Part shown: positions 46,752 through 56,418 of the stretch, one piece after another
Layout: the number at the start of each line of letters is the position of its first letter
How positions within the stretch are numbered: the first letter of the stretch is position 1
NCBI RefSeq assembly: GCF_024054195.1
Contig: NZ_JAMXLB010000001.1
Location: 2,655,524 to 2,719,523 of the forward strand
DNA: 64,000 bases
Direction of reading: 5' to 3'
Origin: Flavobacterium sp. NRK F7
GTDB lineage: Bacteria > Bacteroidota > Bacteroidia > Flavobacteriales > Flavobacteriaceae
Notes under the pieces: generated by a model
What the model was told of the DNA's origin: nothing
Seen by the model: the letters and a program-made list of their open reading frames with translations, nothing else
The model's database searches: none
Position numbers and translations under genes: made by a program

Positions 46752-49511
46752 ATGACTGGTATGAGGAGATGTAAATTTGTGCTAATTATGTTCATAATTA
46801 GTTTTTTCGTGTACAATTATGATGGATATGCACAATGCGCTGGTGACAACAACAGCATAACTATCTGTAATAAAGAAACTTATAACCAAGGCATTGGTAA
46901 TCCAAATGGAGTGGTGAATCTGTTCTTACTTTTAGGGGGAACTCCCTCACCTGGTGGGACTTGGATAAATTTAAACAGTTCAGGTGGATTAAATACTACT
47001 ACTGGAATTTTAAATACTTGGCAGATTAATCAGAGTGGAAATTATAATTATCAATATGTAAATAATACTATTCCTGGTTGTACAAATAATACTGCTATTA
47101 TTACTTTAACTTTAGGTGGCTTTCCTGGAGTGGATAACCCAAGTGCAGTAGCATGTGATAATAATACATCCGTTCCTTTATTTAGTTTCCTTGGAAGTTC
47201 CCCAAATCCTCATTTTAATGGTATTTGGACTGGTGGACCTGCAGGATCAATTACTGGCAATTTTTTTAATGCAGAATTTGCTGGTGTTGGTACTTATACT
47301 TTAACTTATACCGTTCCTGCTATAGGAAGTTGTCCTTCTCGAAGCGCAAACGTTACTCTAACAGTTCATCCTTTACCAGAATCTGGAGTTGCATCGAGTT
47401 TAACCTTTTGTGAAACAGATGATTTTTCAACTTTAACAAATGTAGATTTATTTAATTTATTAGCTGGCGAGGATACTGGTGGCTTTTGGACAGATAATTT
47501 TCCCACAGGTGAAATTTCTGGAGCAGGTGATTCATTTATAAATATTGAAAATATAGTTGCAAATTTTGGCCCTGGCACCTATACTTTTACCTATAATGTA
47601 AATCCAACTCATCCAATTTGTACACCTGCCACTTCAAATGTTGCTATAACAATAGAGCCTGTAGTTGATTTAAATGGAGCTACTTTAACACTTTCTCCTA
47701 CACCCATTTGTTTTAATGATTTAAGTACAACTTCATTAACTGGAACAATTATTCAAGGAGCGAATTCAATTCCTAATGGAACTTACGATATTACATACGT
47801 GTTATCAGGAGCTAATAATGGTTCTGAAACGGTGAGTGTAACATTTGCGGGTGGAACAGGAAGTTTTACTGTCAATCCTGTTTTTGTAACTACTATTGGA
47901 ACAACAACAGTGGCTATTACAAATGTTATTAATTCAAACAGCGCCACTAATTGTACTCGAATCATAAATAATTTAAATAGTTCCTTTACTATAGCAGAAA
48001 ACCCTGACGCTACTGACACTCAAATAAGTGTTGCTAACTTTTGTGTGGGTCAAAATGCTCAAGTTAATCTAACCGATATCAATAACAATAGTGTAGAACT
48101 ATCTGATGATCGTTATATTATTACGTATATCCTTACGGATCCAAATGGCCAACAAACTACTCAAACAACAGTCATACAAGTAGTCAATGGAAATGCTTTA
48201 TTTTCACTAATTAGTAGTTTAACCAATATTCCAGGAAATTATTCTATCACCATAACGAATATTCAGAATGAAGCTACAGGTTGTTCTACAACTACTAATT
48301 TAAATAGTTCTTTTATAGTATATCCTATACCAGATGTTAGTAATTTAACGATTAGTATTGATGATACCTGCTCAGGTGATGATGTAGTTGTTAATTTATC
48401 TAACGCAACCAATCTGACAGATGGTTTATATGATATTGAGTATTCTATTTCTGGAGCCATTTCAGTTAGCAATTTGACAGCAATAAATGTTTCTTTTACA
48501 AGCGGTTCAGGAAGTTTTATTTTACCTAATAGTATCCTTGTCGAAGGTACTTCCACCTTAAGCATTGCTAATTTTGTTAGTGTGACTACTTTATGTGGCA
48601 CAGCAACATCAAGCGGAGCAAGTGACAGTTTTACCATTTTACCTTTACCTAACACAACTGGAGCAACTATAAATGCTAATAACATCTGTATTTTAGATAT
48701 AGAAACCATTACTATTGAGAATGCTTCTTCTTTAACTAATGGAGATTACACCTTAAGTTATGATCTAACGGGCGCAAATAATAGTAATGCAAATTCAATT
48801 GTAGTAACTTTTATAAATGGAAGTGCGCAATTTGATATTCCATCTACATTACTTGAAAATGGAGGTACAACAACAATAACCATACAAACCATAACAAGTA
48901 ATACAACTACATGTGGCTCTAGTGATTTAGCAACAAATCCAGTAAGTTTTACTATTACAGACCCTGGTGAACCCACTTTAGCAGCTAATGGAAATCAATT
49001 TTGCATTCAAGATTTACCCAATCCTACTATTGCAGATTTAAATGCTAATATCACAAGTTCTGGAATAATTACTTGGTATGATGCGCCTACGGGTGGCAAT
49101 AGTTATGCTTTAACCGACCCAATTACAAATGGAACTACTTATTATGCTTCTTTAACTGATGCTCAAGGTTGTGAAGGCTCTAGTAGATTAGAAGTAACAG
49201 TAGATTTAGCGAATTGTCCCGATTTATTCATTCCAGATGGATTTTCTCCAAATAATGACGGTTTGAATGAGACTTTCTACATTAAAAACATAGATATCAT
49301 TTACCCCAATTTTGAGTTAGAAATATTTAACCGCTATGGAAATCTTGTATATAAAGGAAACATAAATACCCCTGATTTTGATGGCAAATCCACCCAATCT
49401 ACCATTTTAGGAAATGATATTTTACCCACAGGTGTATATTATTATGTACTCTATTATAATGACGCAACAAACAAAAAACCAACACAAGGAAGATTATACT
49501 TAAGTAGATAA
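46752..49511 (+). CDS. T9SS type B sorted, Ig-repeat surface protein
   Basis: A 919-residue protein with a signal peptide (LIMFIISFFVYNYDGYAQ). The body is a series of beta-sandwich repeats of about 90-110 residues rich in Thr, Asn and Ser (repeated patterns like GTYTLTYTVPA, NGTYDITYVLSGANNGSETVSVTF and GDYTLSYDLTGANNSNANSIVVTF). The last 90 residues are the gliding motility-associated C-terminal domain (LFIPDGFSPNNDGLNETF to GRLYLSR), the type B T9SS signal. It is therefore a secreted surface adhesin or filament. It is followed at 10 bp by porP/sprF and then an OmpA gene, the standard arrangement for SprB-like adhesins. Confidence 0.92.
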   Translation: MTGMRRCKFVLIMFIISFFVYNYDGYAQCAGDNNSITICNKETYNQGIGNPNGVVNLFLLLGGTPSPGGTWINLNSSGGLNTTTGILNTWQINQSGNYNYQYVNNTIPGCTNNTAIITLTLGGFPGVDNPSAVACDNNTSVPLFSFLGSSPNPHFNGIWTGGPAGSITGNFFNAEFAGVGTYTLTYTVPAIGSCPSRSANVTLTVHPLPESGVASSLTFCETDDFSTLTNVDLFNLLAGEDTGGFWTDNFPTGEISGAGDSFINIENIVANFGPGTYTFTYNVNPTHPICTPATSNVAITIEPVVDLNGATLTLSPTPICFNDLSTTSLTGTIIQGANSIPNGTYDITYVLSGANNGSETVSVTFAGGTGSFTVNPVFVTTIGTTTVAITNVINSNSATNCTRIINNLNSSFTIAENPDATDTQISVANFCVGQNAQVNLTDINNNSVELSDDRYIITYILTDPNGQQTTQTTVIQVVNGNALFSLISSLTNIPGNYSITITNIQNEATGCSTTTNLNSSFIVYPIPDVSNLTISIDDTCSGDDVVVNLSNATNLTDGLYDIEYSISGAISVSNLTAINVSFTSGSGSFILPNSILVEGTSTLSIANFVSVTTLCGTATSSGASDSFTILPLPNTTGATINANNICILDIETITIENASSLTNGDYTLSYDLTGANNSNANSIVVTFINGSAQFDIPSTLLENGGTTTITIQTITSNTTTCGSSDLATNPVSFTITDPGEPTLAANGNQFCIQDLPNPTIADLNANITSSGIITWYDAPTGGNSYALTDPITNGTTYYASLTDAQGCEGSSRLEVTVDLANCPDLFIPDGFSPNNDGLNETFYIKNIDIIYPNFELEIFNRYGNLVYKGNINTPDFDGKSTQSTILGNDILPTGVYYYVLYYNDATNKKPTQGRLYLSR

Positions 49512-49521
49512 GAGAAAGAAA

Positions 49522-50460
49522 ATGAGAAAAATTAATTATATATTCGGAATTATCTTGTTGGTATTTTGTAAATCATTTGCCCAACAAGACCCTCAGTTCA
49601 CTCAATATATGTATAATATGAGTGTAATTAACCCTGGCTATGCTACTGATGATTTAGGTACTATCAATTTTGGAGGAATTTATAGAACGCAATGGGTAAA
49701 AGCTACTGGAGCTCCCACAACTTCATCCCTATTTATTCATACTCCTTTGTCTGAAAAAATAGAAACTGGATTAAATGTTGTTAAAGATGAATTAGGAGAA
49801 GATGTATTAAATGAAACCACAATTAATGCAGACTTTTCTTATAAAGTTACTCTAAATAATAATGCTAAACTGGCATTAGGTTTTAAAGTAGGCGCTAATT
49901 TTTTCACTACCAATTTTAATGGTTTTCAATTAAATGATGATGACATCAGTTCAGACCCAGCGTTTCAAAATTTAAATCAAACCTTTTTTAACCTTGGTGC
50001 TGGTGCTTTTTACTTTACAGATAACTATTATTTAGGATTATCTGTTCCAAATTTTCTTCCCAATAAGCAATTAAAAGAAGCAAATGGGGTTCAGGCTATT
50101 GGAATAGATGAATTGCATTTCTTTTTTACAGGAGGTTATGTCTTTAAAATATCTGATAATATTAAGTTCAAACCAGCTTTTATGACAAAAATTGTTAAGA
50201 ACTCACCTTTATCAGCTGATATAACTGCAAATTTTATGTTTTTTGATAAATTTGAAATTGGTGCTTCACATCGAATTGATGATTCATTCAGTGGTTTGGC
50301 TAATTATCGTATTACACCTCAATTAAGAATTGGTTACGCCTATGATTACACCATCTCTAATTTAGGTAGTTTCAATTCGGGTTCACATGAAATAATTATA
50401 CTATTTGACTTAGATACCTTTGGTAACAGAGGATATGATAAATCTCCTAGATTCTTTTAA
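49522..50460 (+). CDS. PorP/SprF family T9SS membrane protein
   Basis: A 312-residue outer-membrane protein with a signal peptide (FGIILLVFCKSFAQ). The first mature residues QDPQFTQYMYNMSVINPGYA are the signature of the PorP/SprF family, and the rest forms a beta-barrel of alternating hydrophobic strands. SprF is needed for secretion or surface anchoring of the adhesin SprB in F. johnsoniae, and each type B adhesin usually has its own partner. It is 10 bp after the adhesin gene, so it is probably the dedicated partner for that protein. Confidence 0.93.
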   Translation: MRKINYIFGIILLVFCKSFAQQDPQFTQYMYNMSVINPGYATDDLGTINFGGIYRTQWVKATGAPTTSSLFIHTPLSEKIETGLNVVKDELGEDVLNETTINADFSYKVTLNNNAKLALGFKVGANFFTTNFNGFQLNDDDISSDPAFQNLNQTFFNLGAGAFYFTDNYYLGLSVPNFLPNKQLKEANGVQAIGIDELHFFFTGGYVFKISDNIKFKPAFMTKIVKNSPLSADITANFMFFDKFEIGASHRIDDSFSGLANYRITPQLRIGYAYDYTISNLGSFNSGSHEIIILFDLDTFGNRGYDKSPRFF

Positions 50461-50541
50461 AAACGAGTTAGACATAGCCAAAACCTAAATTTTGCATCTA
50501 CATATTTCGTGAAAAAGGTGAGGCAGAAAAAATAAAAACGT

Positions 50542-52497
50542 ATGAAAAAATTAATACTCATATACCTACTTTCAACAGTAACACTATTTGCTCAAGAAAG
50601 TCAAAAAAAGAGAGCCGATAAATATTTCAAAATTGCTTCCTTTGCAAAAGCTGCTGAAGCCTACTCTAATTTACTAGAAGAAGGAAACACAACTGTTGAA
50701 GTTTTAAAAAAAGCAGCTGATTCCTATTATTATATTTCAGAATTTGAAAAAGCGTCTGGTTTATATAAGACATTGCTTGAAAAATATAAAGAATCCGTAG
50801 ACGAACAATATCTCTTTCGCTATGCGCAATCACTAAAAGCACAAGGTAACTTTGAAGCATCTGAAAAATGGATGCAATTATATGAAAAAGAAGTACCAGA
50901 AACGCTATATAAAGCAAATGTTGAAAAATTAGAAAATATAAAAAAACAAGGCAATAAATTTGACATTAAGAATGAAGCTATAAACACGCCTAATTCCGAT
51001 TTCGGACCTGCATTTTATAAAAATCAATTGGTTTTTTCTTCTCCGAGTACTTCACATGGTCTTTTTTCAAGAAAATACAATTGGAACAAACAACATTATT
51101 TGGATTTATTCGCAGCTTCAATTACCAATAATGAGCTAGATAGTATCAAAAATCCCTTTTCAAAAGATTTAAATTCAAAATTGCATGAAGCCAATGTGGC
51201 TTTTACAAATGATGGAAATCGAATTTATTTTACAAGAAATACTAGTGTGGAAGGTAAAAGAACTAAAGATGATAATAAAGTAACGCATTTGAGTATCTTT
51301 TCTGCAGATTTAAAAGATGGAAAATGGACCAATATCACTTCTTTACCCTTCAATGGCGTTGATTTTTCTACCATGCATCCCGCTTTAAATAAAGAAAATA
51401 ATCGTTTGTATTTTTCGTCAGACAGACCGGGAACAATGGGGTCATTTGACCTTTTTTATGTAACTATTGATGCGAATGGTAACTTTGGAGAACCCGTTAA
51501 TTTAGGAAGTGATATCAATACCAAAAACAGAGAACAATTTCCTTTTGTAAGTTCTGAAAATAAATTATTCTTTGCTTCTGATGGTCATCCTGGCTTTGGT
51601 CTATTAGACATTTTTATGTCGGAAATTAAAAAAGATTCGTATACAAAACCTTTAAATTTAGGTTTACCAATAAACACCAATTTAGACGATTTTTCTTTTA
51701 TTTATAAAGAAGAAACTAAGAGTGGTTTTTTCGCTTCTAACCGAGCAGATGGTAAAGGTGATGATGATATTTATAGCTTTTTACAAACTGCCCCTTTAGA
51801 AGATTTTCAATACTATATTCAAGGAATTGTTGTAGATGAAGAAACCAATTTACCTATTGATGAAGCAACAGTATTCTTGTTTGATGAAAAAGAAAATCGA
51901 ATTAACGAAGTAACCGTAAATGATTCTGGTAAATTTTATTTTGAATTGCCCCCAGGAACTTACAAAATCAGCGTATACCATCCTGATATTATTCCTGCTG
52001 AAAAAACCTTTACTGTATTGGATAATGGAACTACCAAAAACGAACAAAATATAAGTGTCAAAAGAATTCCAAAAACGTTCTTAGAAGAACTTATAGCAGA
52101 AGAAGGTGATCCAAAAGTAATTACAGACAATGGCGTTTTAATGTTTGATTTACCTGAAATCTTATTTGACTTTGATAAATTTAATATACGTGCAGACGCC
52201 AGAGTACATTTAGACCAATTAGTAGACAAACTCAATCGTTATCCTTTAATTAATATTGCTATTGGTTCGCATACCGATAATCGAGGTACCGATGAATACA
52301 ACCGTCAATTATCACACGATAGAGCAACCGCTACGATGAATTATTTAGTCGAAAAAGGCATTGATGCTTCACGAATTACAGCAAAAGGATACGGAGAAAG
52401 CCAACCTAAAGTAGATTGTATCCATAAAGAATGTTCAGATGAAGAACATCAAATTAATAGACGAAGTGAATTTGTCATTATTGTAAAACAAGATTAA
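50542..52497 (+). CDS. OmpA-domain protein with TPR and WD40-like repeats
   Basis: A 651-residue exported protein (signal peptide KLILIYLLSTVTLFAQ). Order of domains: TPR-like helices at about 22-130 (KRADKYFKIASFAKAAEAYSN), WD40-like PD40 beta-propeller strands at about 150-400 (RIYFTRNTS, NRLYFSSDRPGTMGSFDLFY), a carboxypeptidase-regulatory beta-sandwich at about 430-505, and a C-terminal OmpA domain at about 535-650 with GSHTDNRGTDEYNRQLSHDRA. The OmpA domain anchors it to peptidoglycan. This architecture matches the third gene of SprB/SprF-type adhesin operons and resembles PorE of the T9SS. It lies 81 bp after the porP-like gene and ends at a terminator. Confidence 0.92.
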   Translation: MKKLILIYLLSTVTLFAQESQKKRADKYFKIASFAKAAEAYSNLLEEGNTTVEVLKKAADSYYYISEFEKASGLYKTLLEKYKESVDEQYLFRYAQSLKAQGNFEASEKWMQLYEKEVPETLYKANVEKLENIKKQGNKFDIKNEAINTPNSDFGPAFYKNQLVFSSPSTSHGLFSRKYNWNKQHYLDLFAASITNNELDSIKNPFSKDLNSKLHEANVAFTNDGNRIYFTRNTSVEGKRTKDDNKVTHLSIFSADLKDGKWTNITSLPFNGVDFSTMHPALNKENNRLYFSSDRPGTMGSFDLFYVTIDANGNFGEPVNLGSDINTKNREQFPFVSSENKLFFASDGHPGFGLLDIFMSEIKKDSYTKPLNLGLPINTNLDDFSFIYKEETKSGFFASNRADGKGDDDIYSFLQTAPLEDFQYYIQGIVVDEETNLPIDEATVFLFDEKENRINEVTVNDSGKFYFELPPGTYKISVYHPDIIPAEKTFTVLDNGTTKNEQNISVKRIPKTFLEELIAEEGDPKVITDNGVLMFDLPEILFDFDKFNIRADARVHLDQLVDKLNRYPLINIAIGSHTDNRGTDEYNRQLSHDRATATMNYLVEKGIDASRITAKGYGESQPKVDCIHKECSDEEHQINRRSEFVIIVKQD

Positions 52498-52501
52498 ATG
52501 T

Positions 52502-52527
52502 AAGACCTCAAATGAGGTCTTTTTTTT
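52502..52527 (+). terminator. Terminator after the OmpA gene
   Basis: A 9-bp stem (AAGACCTCA at 52502-52510 with its complement at 52513-52521) followed by a T run to 52527. The nominal 2-nt loop means the innermost pairs open. It overlaps the -7 box of the next gene by one base. Confidence 0.75.
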
Positions 52528-52534
52528 ATATTTG
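52527..52534 (+). promoter_or_regulatory. -7 box upstream of the DUF1543 gene
   Basis: TATATTTG matches TAnnTTTG exactly and directly follows the terminator stem. It ends only 3 bp before the ATG at 52538, so any transcript from here would be nearly or fully leaderless, or translation may begin at the ATG at 52559. Confidence 0.4.
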
Positions 52535-52537
52535 AAT

Positions 52538-53104
52538 ATGGAAAAAAACACTTTATTTATGGTTATGTTGGGTTGTACTCCTAAAGGAAGAGTAACGGAG
52601 CAACACGATATATTTTTTGGAATAGGAACTTCGTTATACGATTTAAAACAAGATATGCTTGATTTTTGGCCAGAAGCGAAAGGTAAAATTCATTTAGATG
52701 CTTGGCAAACGGTTACACAAATTGATGGCCATTCCATTACAGTAGTTTCAAAAGATGAAAAATTAGAGCAAGAAGAAAAACTCTTTTTTATTAATCTAGG
52801 AGGTTATAAAGAGAATGAATTTGAAGAATATCATTATAAAGTTTTAGCAGTTGCCAAAAATAAAGCAGAAGCTATCAAAAAATCCAAACAAACTACCTTT
52901 TATAAACATTATGGTTTTAAGGGTGCTACTTCACATATAGATGATAAATATGGTGTTGATGTAGATGATATTTATGAAATTGAGGACATTTTAGCTCCAA
53001 AATTTAAAAAGAATTTTCAATTGAAAATCACAAAATCAACTACTACTGAGGAAGATATAAAACACATTGGCTACGTAAAATTTGACAAAATAAAAGCGTC
53101 CTAA
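52538..53104 (+). CDS. DUF1543 domain protein
   Basis: A 188-residue cytoplasmic protein. The DUF1543 motif LFMVMLGCTPKGRVTEQHDIFFGIG is at the N-terminus, and a second related half begins around KVLAVAKNKAEAIKKSK, giving the duplicated organisation of the family. Function is unknown. The start at 52538 (MEKNTLF) is used; a TTG two codons earlier is possible. The ATG at 52559 would cut into the conserved motif. The stop codon lies inside a perfect palindromic terminator shared with the next gene. Confidence 0.85.
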   Translation: MEKNTLFMVMLGCTPKGRVTEQHDIFFGIGTSLYDLKQDMLDFWPEAKGKIHLDAWQTVTQIDGHSITVVSKDEKLEQEEKLFFINLGGYKENEFEEYHYKVLAVAKNKAEAIKKSKQTTFYKHYGFKGATSHIDDKYGVDVDDIYEIEDILAPKFKKNFQLKITKSTTTEEDIKHIGYVKFDKIKAS

Positions 53105-53121
53105 TTAGGACGCTTTTATTT
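53088..53121. terminator. Perfect 34-bp palindromic bidirectional terminator
   Basis: Positions 53088-53104 (AAATAAAAGCGTCCTAA) and 53105-53121 are exact inverse complements with no spacer. The DUF1543 stop codon (53102-53104) lies inside, and the facing gene ends in the right edge. An A run flanks one side and a T run the other. Confidence 0.88.
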
Positions 53122-53368
53122 ATGAAATACTTTCATTTTCTTCTTTATTTGTCATTTCATTTGGTTTCGTTTCGAACACTTCTTCTTCTGGAGCGGGAGC
53201 CAAAAATAACATCGCTAAGCCAGCTACTAAAAAGGCAACCATAATAACCCAGGCTACCGTATCACCCCAAGTGTAAATCCAAAACAGCAATCGAGGAACA
53301 CGATCAAAAAATTTCAATATAATAGCAAAACCCCCGAAAAAAGCGAGATAACCACCTATTTTTCTCAT
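53120..53368 (-). CDS. Small membrane protein, unknown
   Basis: An 82-residue protein with two hydrophobic segments (about residues 5-20 and 37-57), Gly-rich in the first, followed by an acidic Glu/Asn-rich cytoplasmic or periplasmic tail (EEEVFETKPNEM). Homologues are small Bacteroidota proteins without function. It ends in the palindromic terminator shared with the DUF1543 gene. The 199 bp upstream (53369-53567) are very AT-rich and show no promoter match. Confidence 0.65.
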   Translation of the reverse strand: MRKIGGYLAFFGGFAIILKFFDRVPRLLFWIYTWGDTVAWVIMVAFLVAGLAMLFLAPAPEEEVFETKPNEMTNKEENESIS

Positions 53369-53567
53369 AATATTAAAGTTTTTAGTTATACTGCAATAAA
53401 AAAATATTTATCGCAATTTATAGATATAATTTATACTCAATTTATTAAAAAATTATAATCTATCAATAAAAAATATTAAATATTTTCAAATTAAAGATTA
53501 CTTAATATTAAAGTAAAAATATTCTTATAGAATAGACTATTTTTACATATTAATTAAATAAATAAAC

Positions 53568-55283
53568 ATGAAAAAATTTCTTTTAAAATCAATTCTAGTC
53601 TTATTACTTTTTTTTAGCACTAGGAGTTTATCACAGTCAGTCACACTTGTTATCACAGATGTAAATGGTAACTCTATAAGCTCTAGCCAACCAATTTCAA
53701 TTAATTCTAATTCAATTGCTAATGTATCATTAGAAACTCAAGTAACTTTACAAAATCCTCCAAGTGATAATTATCCTGGAACTATTAAAGTTTATTTTTA
53801 ACGAAACACAAATAGCCCCATTAACATTGCGAATGGAGGTAATGGAGGTGGTTTGTTATTTTTAGGTTCTATTACAGCATATAGAACTTTTAATATTATA
53901 CTTAATTCAGGTGATTTTGATTCTACTGGTGGTTACATTTACACTGAATATGAAACTTATTCAGGATTAAAATATAAAAGCGCTAATAGAGCTGTTGTTG
54001 TTACAACTTCTTCTGGTGGTGGTGGTGGAACTGGAGGAGTTTATACTGCACTATTTGAAAGTGGTGGAACTCCTTATGGAGCTGTACCTTTGCTACCAAC
54101 AAAACGTGATGATATACCTGGACACATATCATATGAATGGATACATGGGGAAAATAGTACTGAGCCATGGGGAACACCATTCCAAATTGGTAGATCTGGA
54201 AGGGTATATGAATCAGTAAATATAGTTCAAGTTGAAACTTTATATGGCCCTTTAAATAATACGGTTAATTATTCCTATCCTTTCAATATTATTATTAATA
54301 GACCGTTTTTAAGTGTTTCAAGACTTACTTTTACAAATGAGATTCAAACAAGTCAATATTTAACAAACGGTATTAATGCACAAGAATTAATTGGAAATGA
54401 AGTTATAATCTCTGGCAGAGATAGTGAAACATCTGAAAATATCACATTTACTTATCAATGGCAAAAAAGAGTTGCTCAACCTACTCCTTTTTGGGATTTA
54501 AATCAATATAATAACTTTAAAGTTAATTATGAATGGGTTGATATTCCAAATGCAACTAATAAAAACTACACTCCGCCAGGATTAATAACGAAAGGAACAC
54601 AATATAGGAGATTAGTGATAGACCCAAATTATCCTTACGTTGGAAGAGGTTCTGTTTCAAGTAATGTAATTGAGATTTTTCCCATAAATTTATCTGATGT
54701 GTCTAATAATATTTGCTGCAATCAGGATATTTATTCTAATCAAGACGTAAACATAATAAATGGAAGCAATCCAAGTTTACAAAATGTTAAGTATAAATGG
54801 CAAATGAGAAATATAACTTATAATTCAGAGTCTCCATGGACAAATATTGATGGGGCAAATGAAAACAATTATTTGCCATCAAAACCAAGATTAGGAAGAC
54901 AAACATTAATTAAAAACGAGTATCGAAGAATTTTAGTAAGTGAAGACTTAATTTATTATCCAAGTAATTCAATTATAATTAATTTTTATTCAGCTACAAA
55001 TAGGATTAGTAAAAATAATTTTGAAAATGTCAAAACTGATATATTTAATATTTATCCAAATCCTGTTACAACTACATTAAACGTAAAAAAAATTAATGAC
55101 ATTAATTTTTCAGATATAAAAATTATTGATTTAACTGGCAAAATCATTTATTATTCTGAAAAAATTAATACATTAAATTCTAATACCTTTTCAATAAATG
55201 TATCTAATCTTGATAAAGGCTTGTACAGTTTGATTATAAATACTGATAAGGAACAAATACAATATAAATTTGTTAAAGAATAA
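53568..55283 (+). pseudogene. T9SS type A cargo gene interrupted by one in-frame stop
   Basis: One frame runs from the ATG at 53568 to the stop at 55283 with a single TAA at 53799-53801 (codon 78 of 572). Sequence on both sides is in the same frame and reads continuously: TIKVYF, stop, RNTNSPINIANGGNGGGLLF. A CAA or TAT codon at that site would give an intact protein. The N-terminus is a signal peptide (LLKSILVLLLFFSTRSLSQ), a Gly-rich stretch follows, then beta-sandwich repeats with QWQKR and KWQMRN motifs, and the C-terminus (IFNIYPNPVTTTLNVKK to YKFVKE) is a type A T9SS sorting domain. It is probably an exported surface protein that was lost recently. The downstream part has only a TTG as possible restart. 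Confidence 0.75.
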
Positions 55284-55290
55284 TTTTTAA

Positions 55291-55330
55291 AAAAAAAGAG
55301 ACAATTTCAAAATGTATTGTCTCTTTTTTT
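55291..55330. terminator. Bidirectional terminator after the interrupted T9SS gene
   Basis: A 15-bp stem (AAAAAAAGAGACAAT at 55291-55305, complement at 55316-55330) with a 10-nt loop, flanked by A and T runs. It also serves the converging lipoprotein gene. Confidence 0.85.
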
Positions 55331-55349
55331 AAATTAAGTTTTTTTACTT

Positions 55350-55880
55350 TTATTTTTTTATCGTAGTAACGTTTTTATCATTTATACCATAATAAGCAAT
55401 TACGGCATTATAATCTGAATAGTCTATAGATGCTGTACTTTTCCCGTTAAATGTAATAGCTGCAGGAATAACAACGACACGTAATACCTGATCTAATCTA
55501 AATTCTGGATTTAATGCTGGTAAATCAAAACCATAAAGATTAACTTTAGCACTATAACGAGTTGCAACATAATCATAACCAAAATCTAAAGTCCCATCAT
55601 CAAAATAATAGGTTTCTGGTAATAATTTCCAATAATCGCCATTAGCAGAATTATAATTTGATAATCGGTATACTAATACCATGTCTGAACCATAAATAGT
55701 ATAAGGAAAATCTAAAACTACTGAATATCCATTTGAACTCGTAAAATCAACATTTGAATATTCAAACACCTCACTTATAGTATCATTATCAACAGTATCA
55801 TCAACAATAACTTCTTCTGTATAACAACTCTGTAGCGTAATCATCCCGATTAAAGCTAAAATTAAAGTAAATTTCTTCAT
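55350..55880 (-). CDS. Lipoprotein, unknown function
   Basis: A 176-residue protein with a lipoprotein signal peptide (FTLILALIGMITLQSCYTEE). The mature N-terminus is Asp-rich and Thr-rich, and the remainder alternates hydrophobic and aromatic residues, consistent with a beta-sandwich. Homologues in Flavobacterium are small outer-membrane lipoproteins of unknown role. It stands alone between two convergent transcripts. Confidence 0.7.
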   Translation of the reverse strand: MKKFTLILALIGMITLQSCYTEEVIVDDTVDNDTISEVFEYSNVDFTSSNGYSVVLDFPYTIYGSDMVLVYRLSNYNSANGDYWKLLPETYYFDDGTLDFGYDYVATRYSAKVNLYGFDLPALNPEFRLDQVLRVVVIPAAITFNGKSTASIDYSDYNAVIAYYGINDKNVTTIKK

Positions 55881-56017
55881 ATCTATTCGTTTTTAAAAAT
55901 TGTTTCTATTTACTTACAACCAATAGTCGTGCCAAAAAATATTTTAACACCTTTTTACTTATGGAAATTATGTAATTAAATTAAAATTCCTTGTAAAATA
56001 AACTACTTTAAATAACC

Positions 56018-56025
56018 TAATTTTG
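56018..56025 (+). promoter_or_regulatory. -7 box upstream of the 71-residue membrane protein
   Basis: TAATTTTG matches TAnnTTTG 41 bp before the ATG. A TTG at 55991-55993 lies 24 bp upstream, slightly long for a -33 spacing. Confidence 0.45.
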
Positions 56026-56066
56026 AAATACAATTAAGTAACAAAAACATAAATAAACCAAACAGT

Positions 56067-56282
56067 ATGAAAGCAACAAAAATTATCGGAATCGTATTAA
56101 TTGCCTTATCACTATATGTAGGCTATTTAGGAGTAAACAAAGTATCAAACAATACAGCAGAAGTTAAATTTTTAGGAATTGAAATTGATGCTTCTAATGA
56201 ATCAGGTCAAACGCAAGGCTTTATCTTTATTGGATTAGCAGTCGCATTATTCGTTGGTGGTTTGTATACCGTTAAAAAATAA
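56067..56282 (+). CDS. Small two-helix membrane protein
   Basis: A 71-residue protein with two hydrophobic helices (IIGIVLIALSLYVGYLG and FIFIGLAVALFVGGLY) joined by a polar loop of about 30 residues. It has the size and Gly-rich helices of DUF3185-like proteins but no firm family call. It stands alone; the downstream choice-of-anchor I gene has its own promoter. Confidence 0.65.
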   Translation: MKATKIIGIVLIALSLYVGYLGVNKVSNNTAEVKFLGIEIDASNESGQTQGFIFIGLAVALFVGGLYTVKK

Positions 56283-56387
56283 AACAATTAACAATTACTT
56301 TACTTGTTTACTATTATGAAACATTTCAGTAAAGTTTTCAGAATAATTTCGTAATTTTTAAATAACGATTTCATTACATCATACCTG

Positions 56388-56395
56388 TAAGTTTG
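56388..56395 (+). promoter_or_regulatory. -7 box upstream of the choice-of-anchor I gene
   Basis: TAAGTTTG matches TAnnTTTG 23 bp before the ATG at 56419. Confidence 0.5.
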
Positions 56396-56418
56396 TGGCA
56401 CAACAATAAACTTACAAA

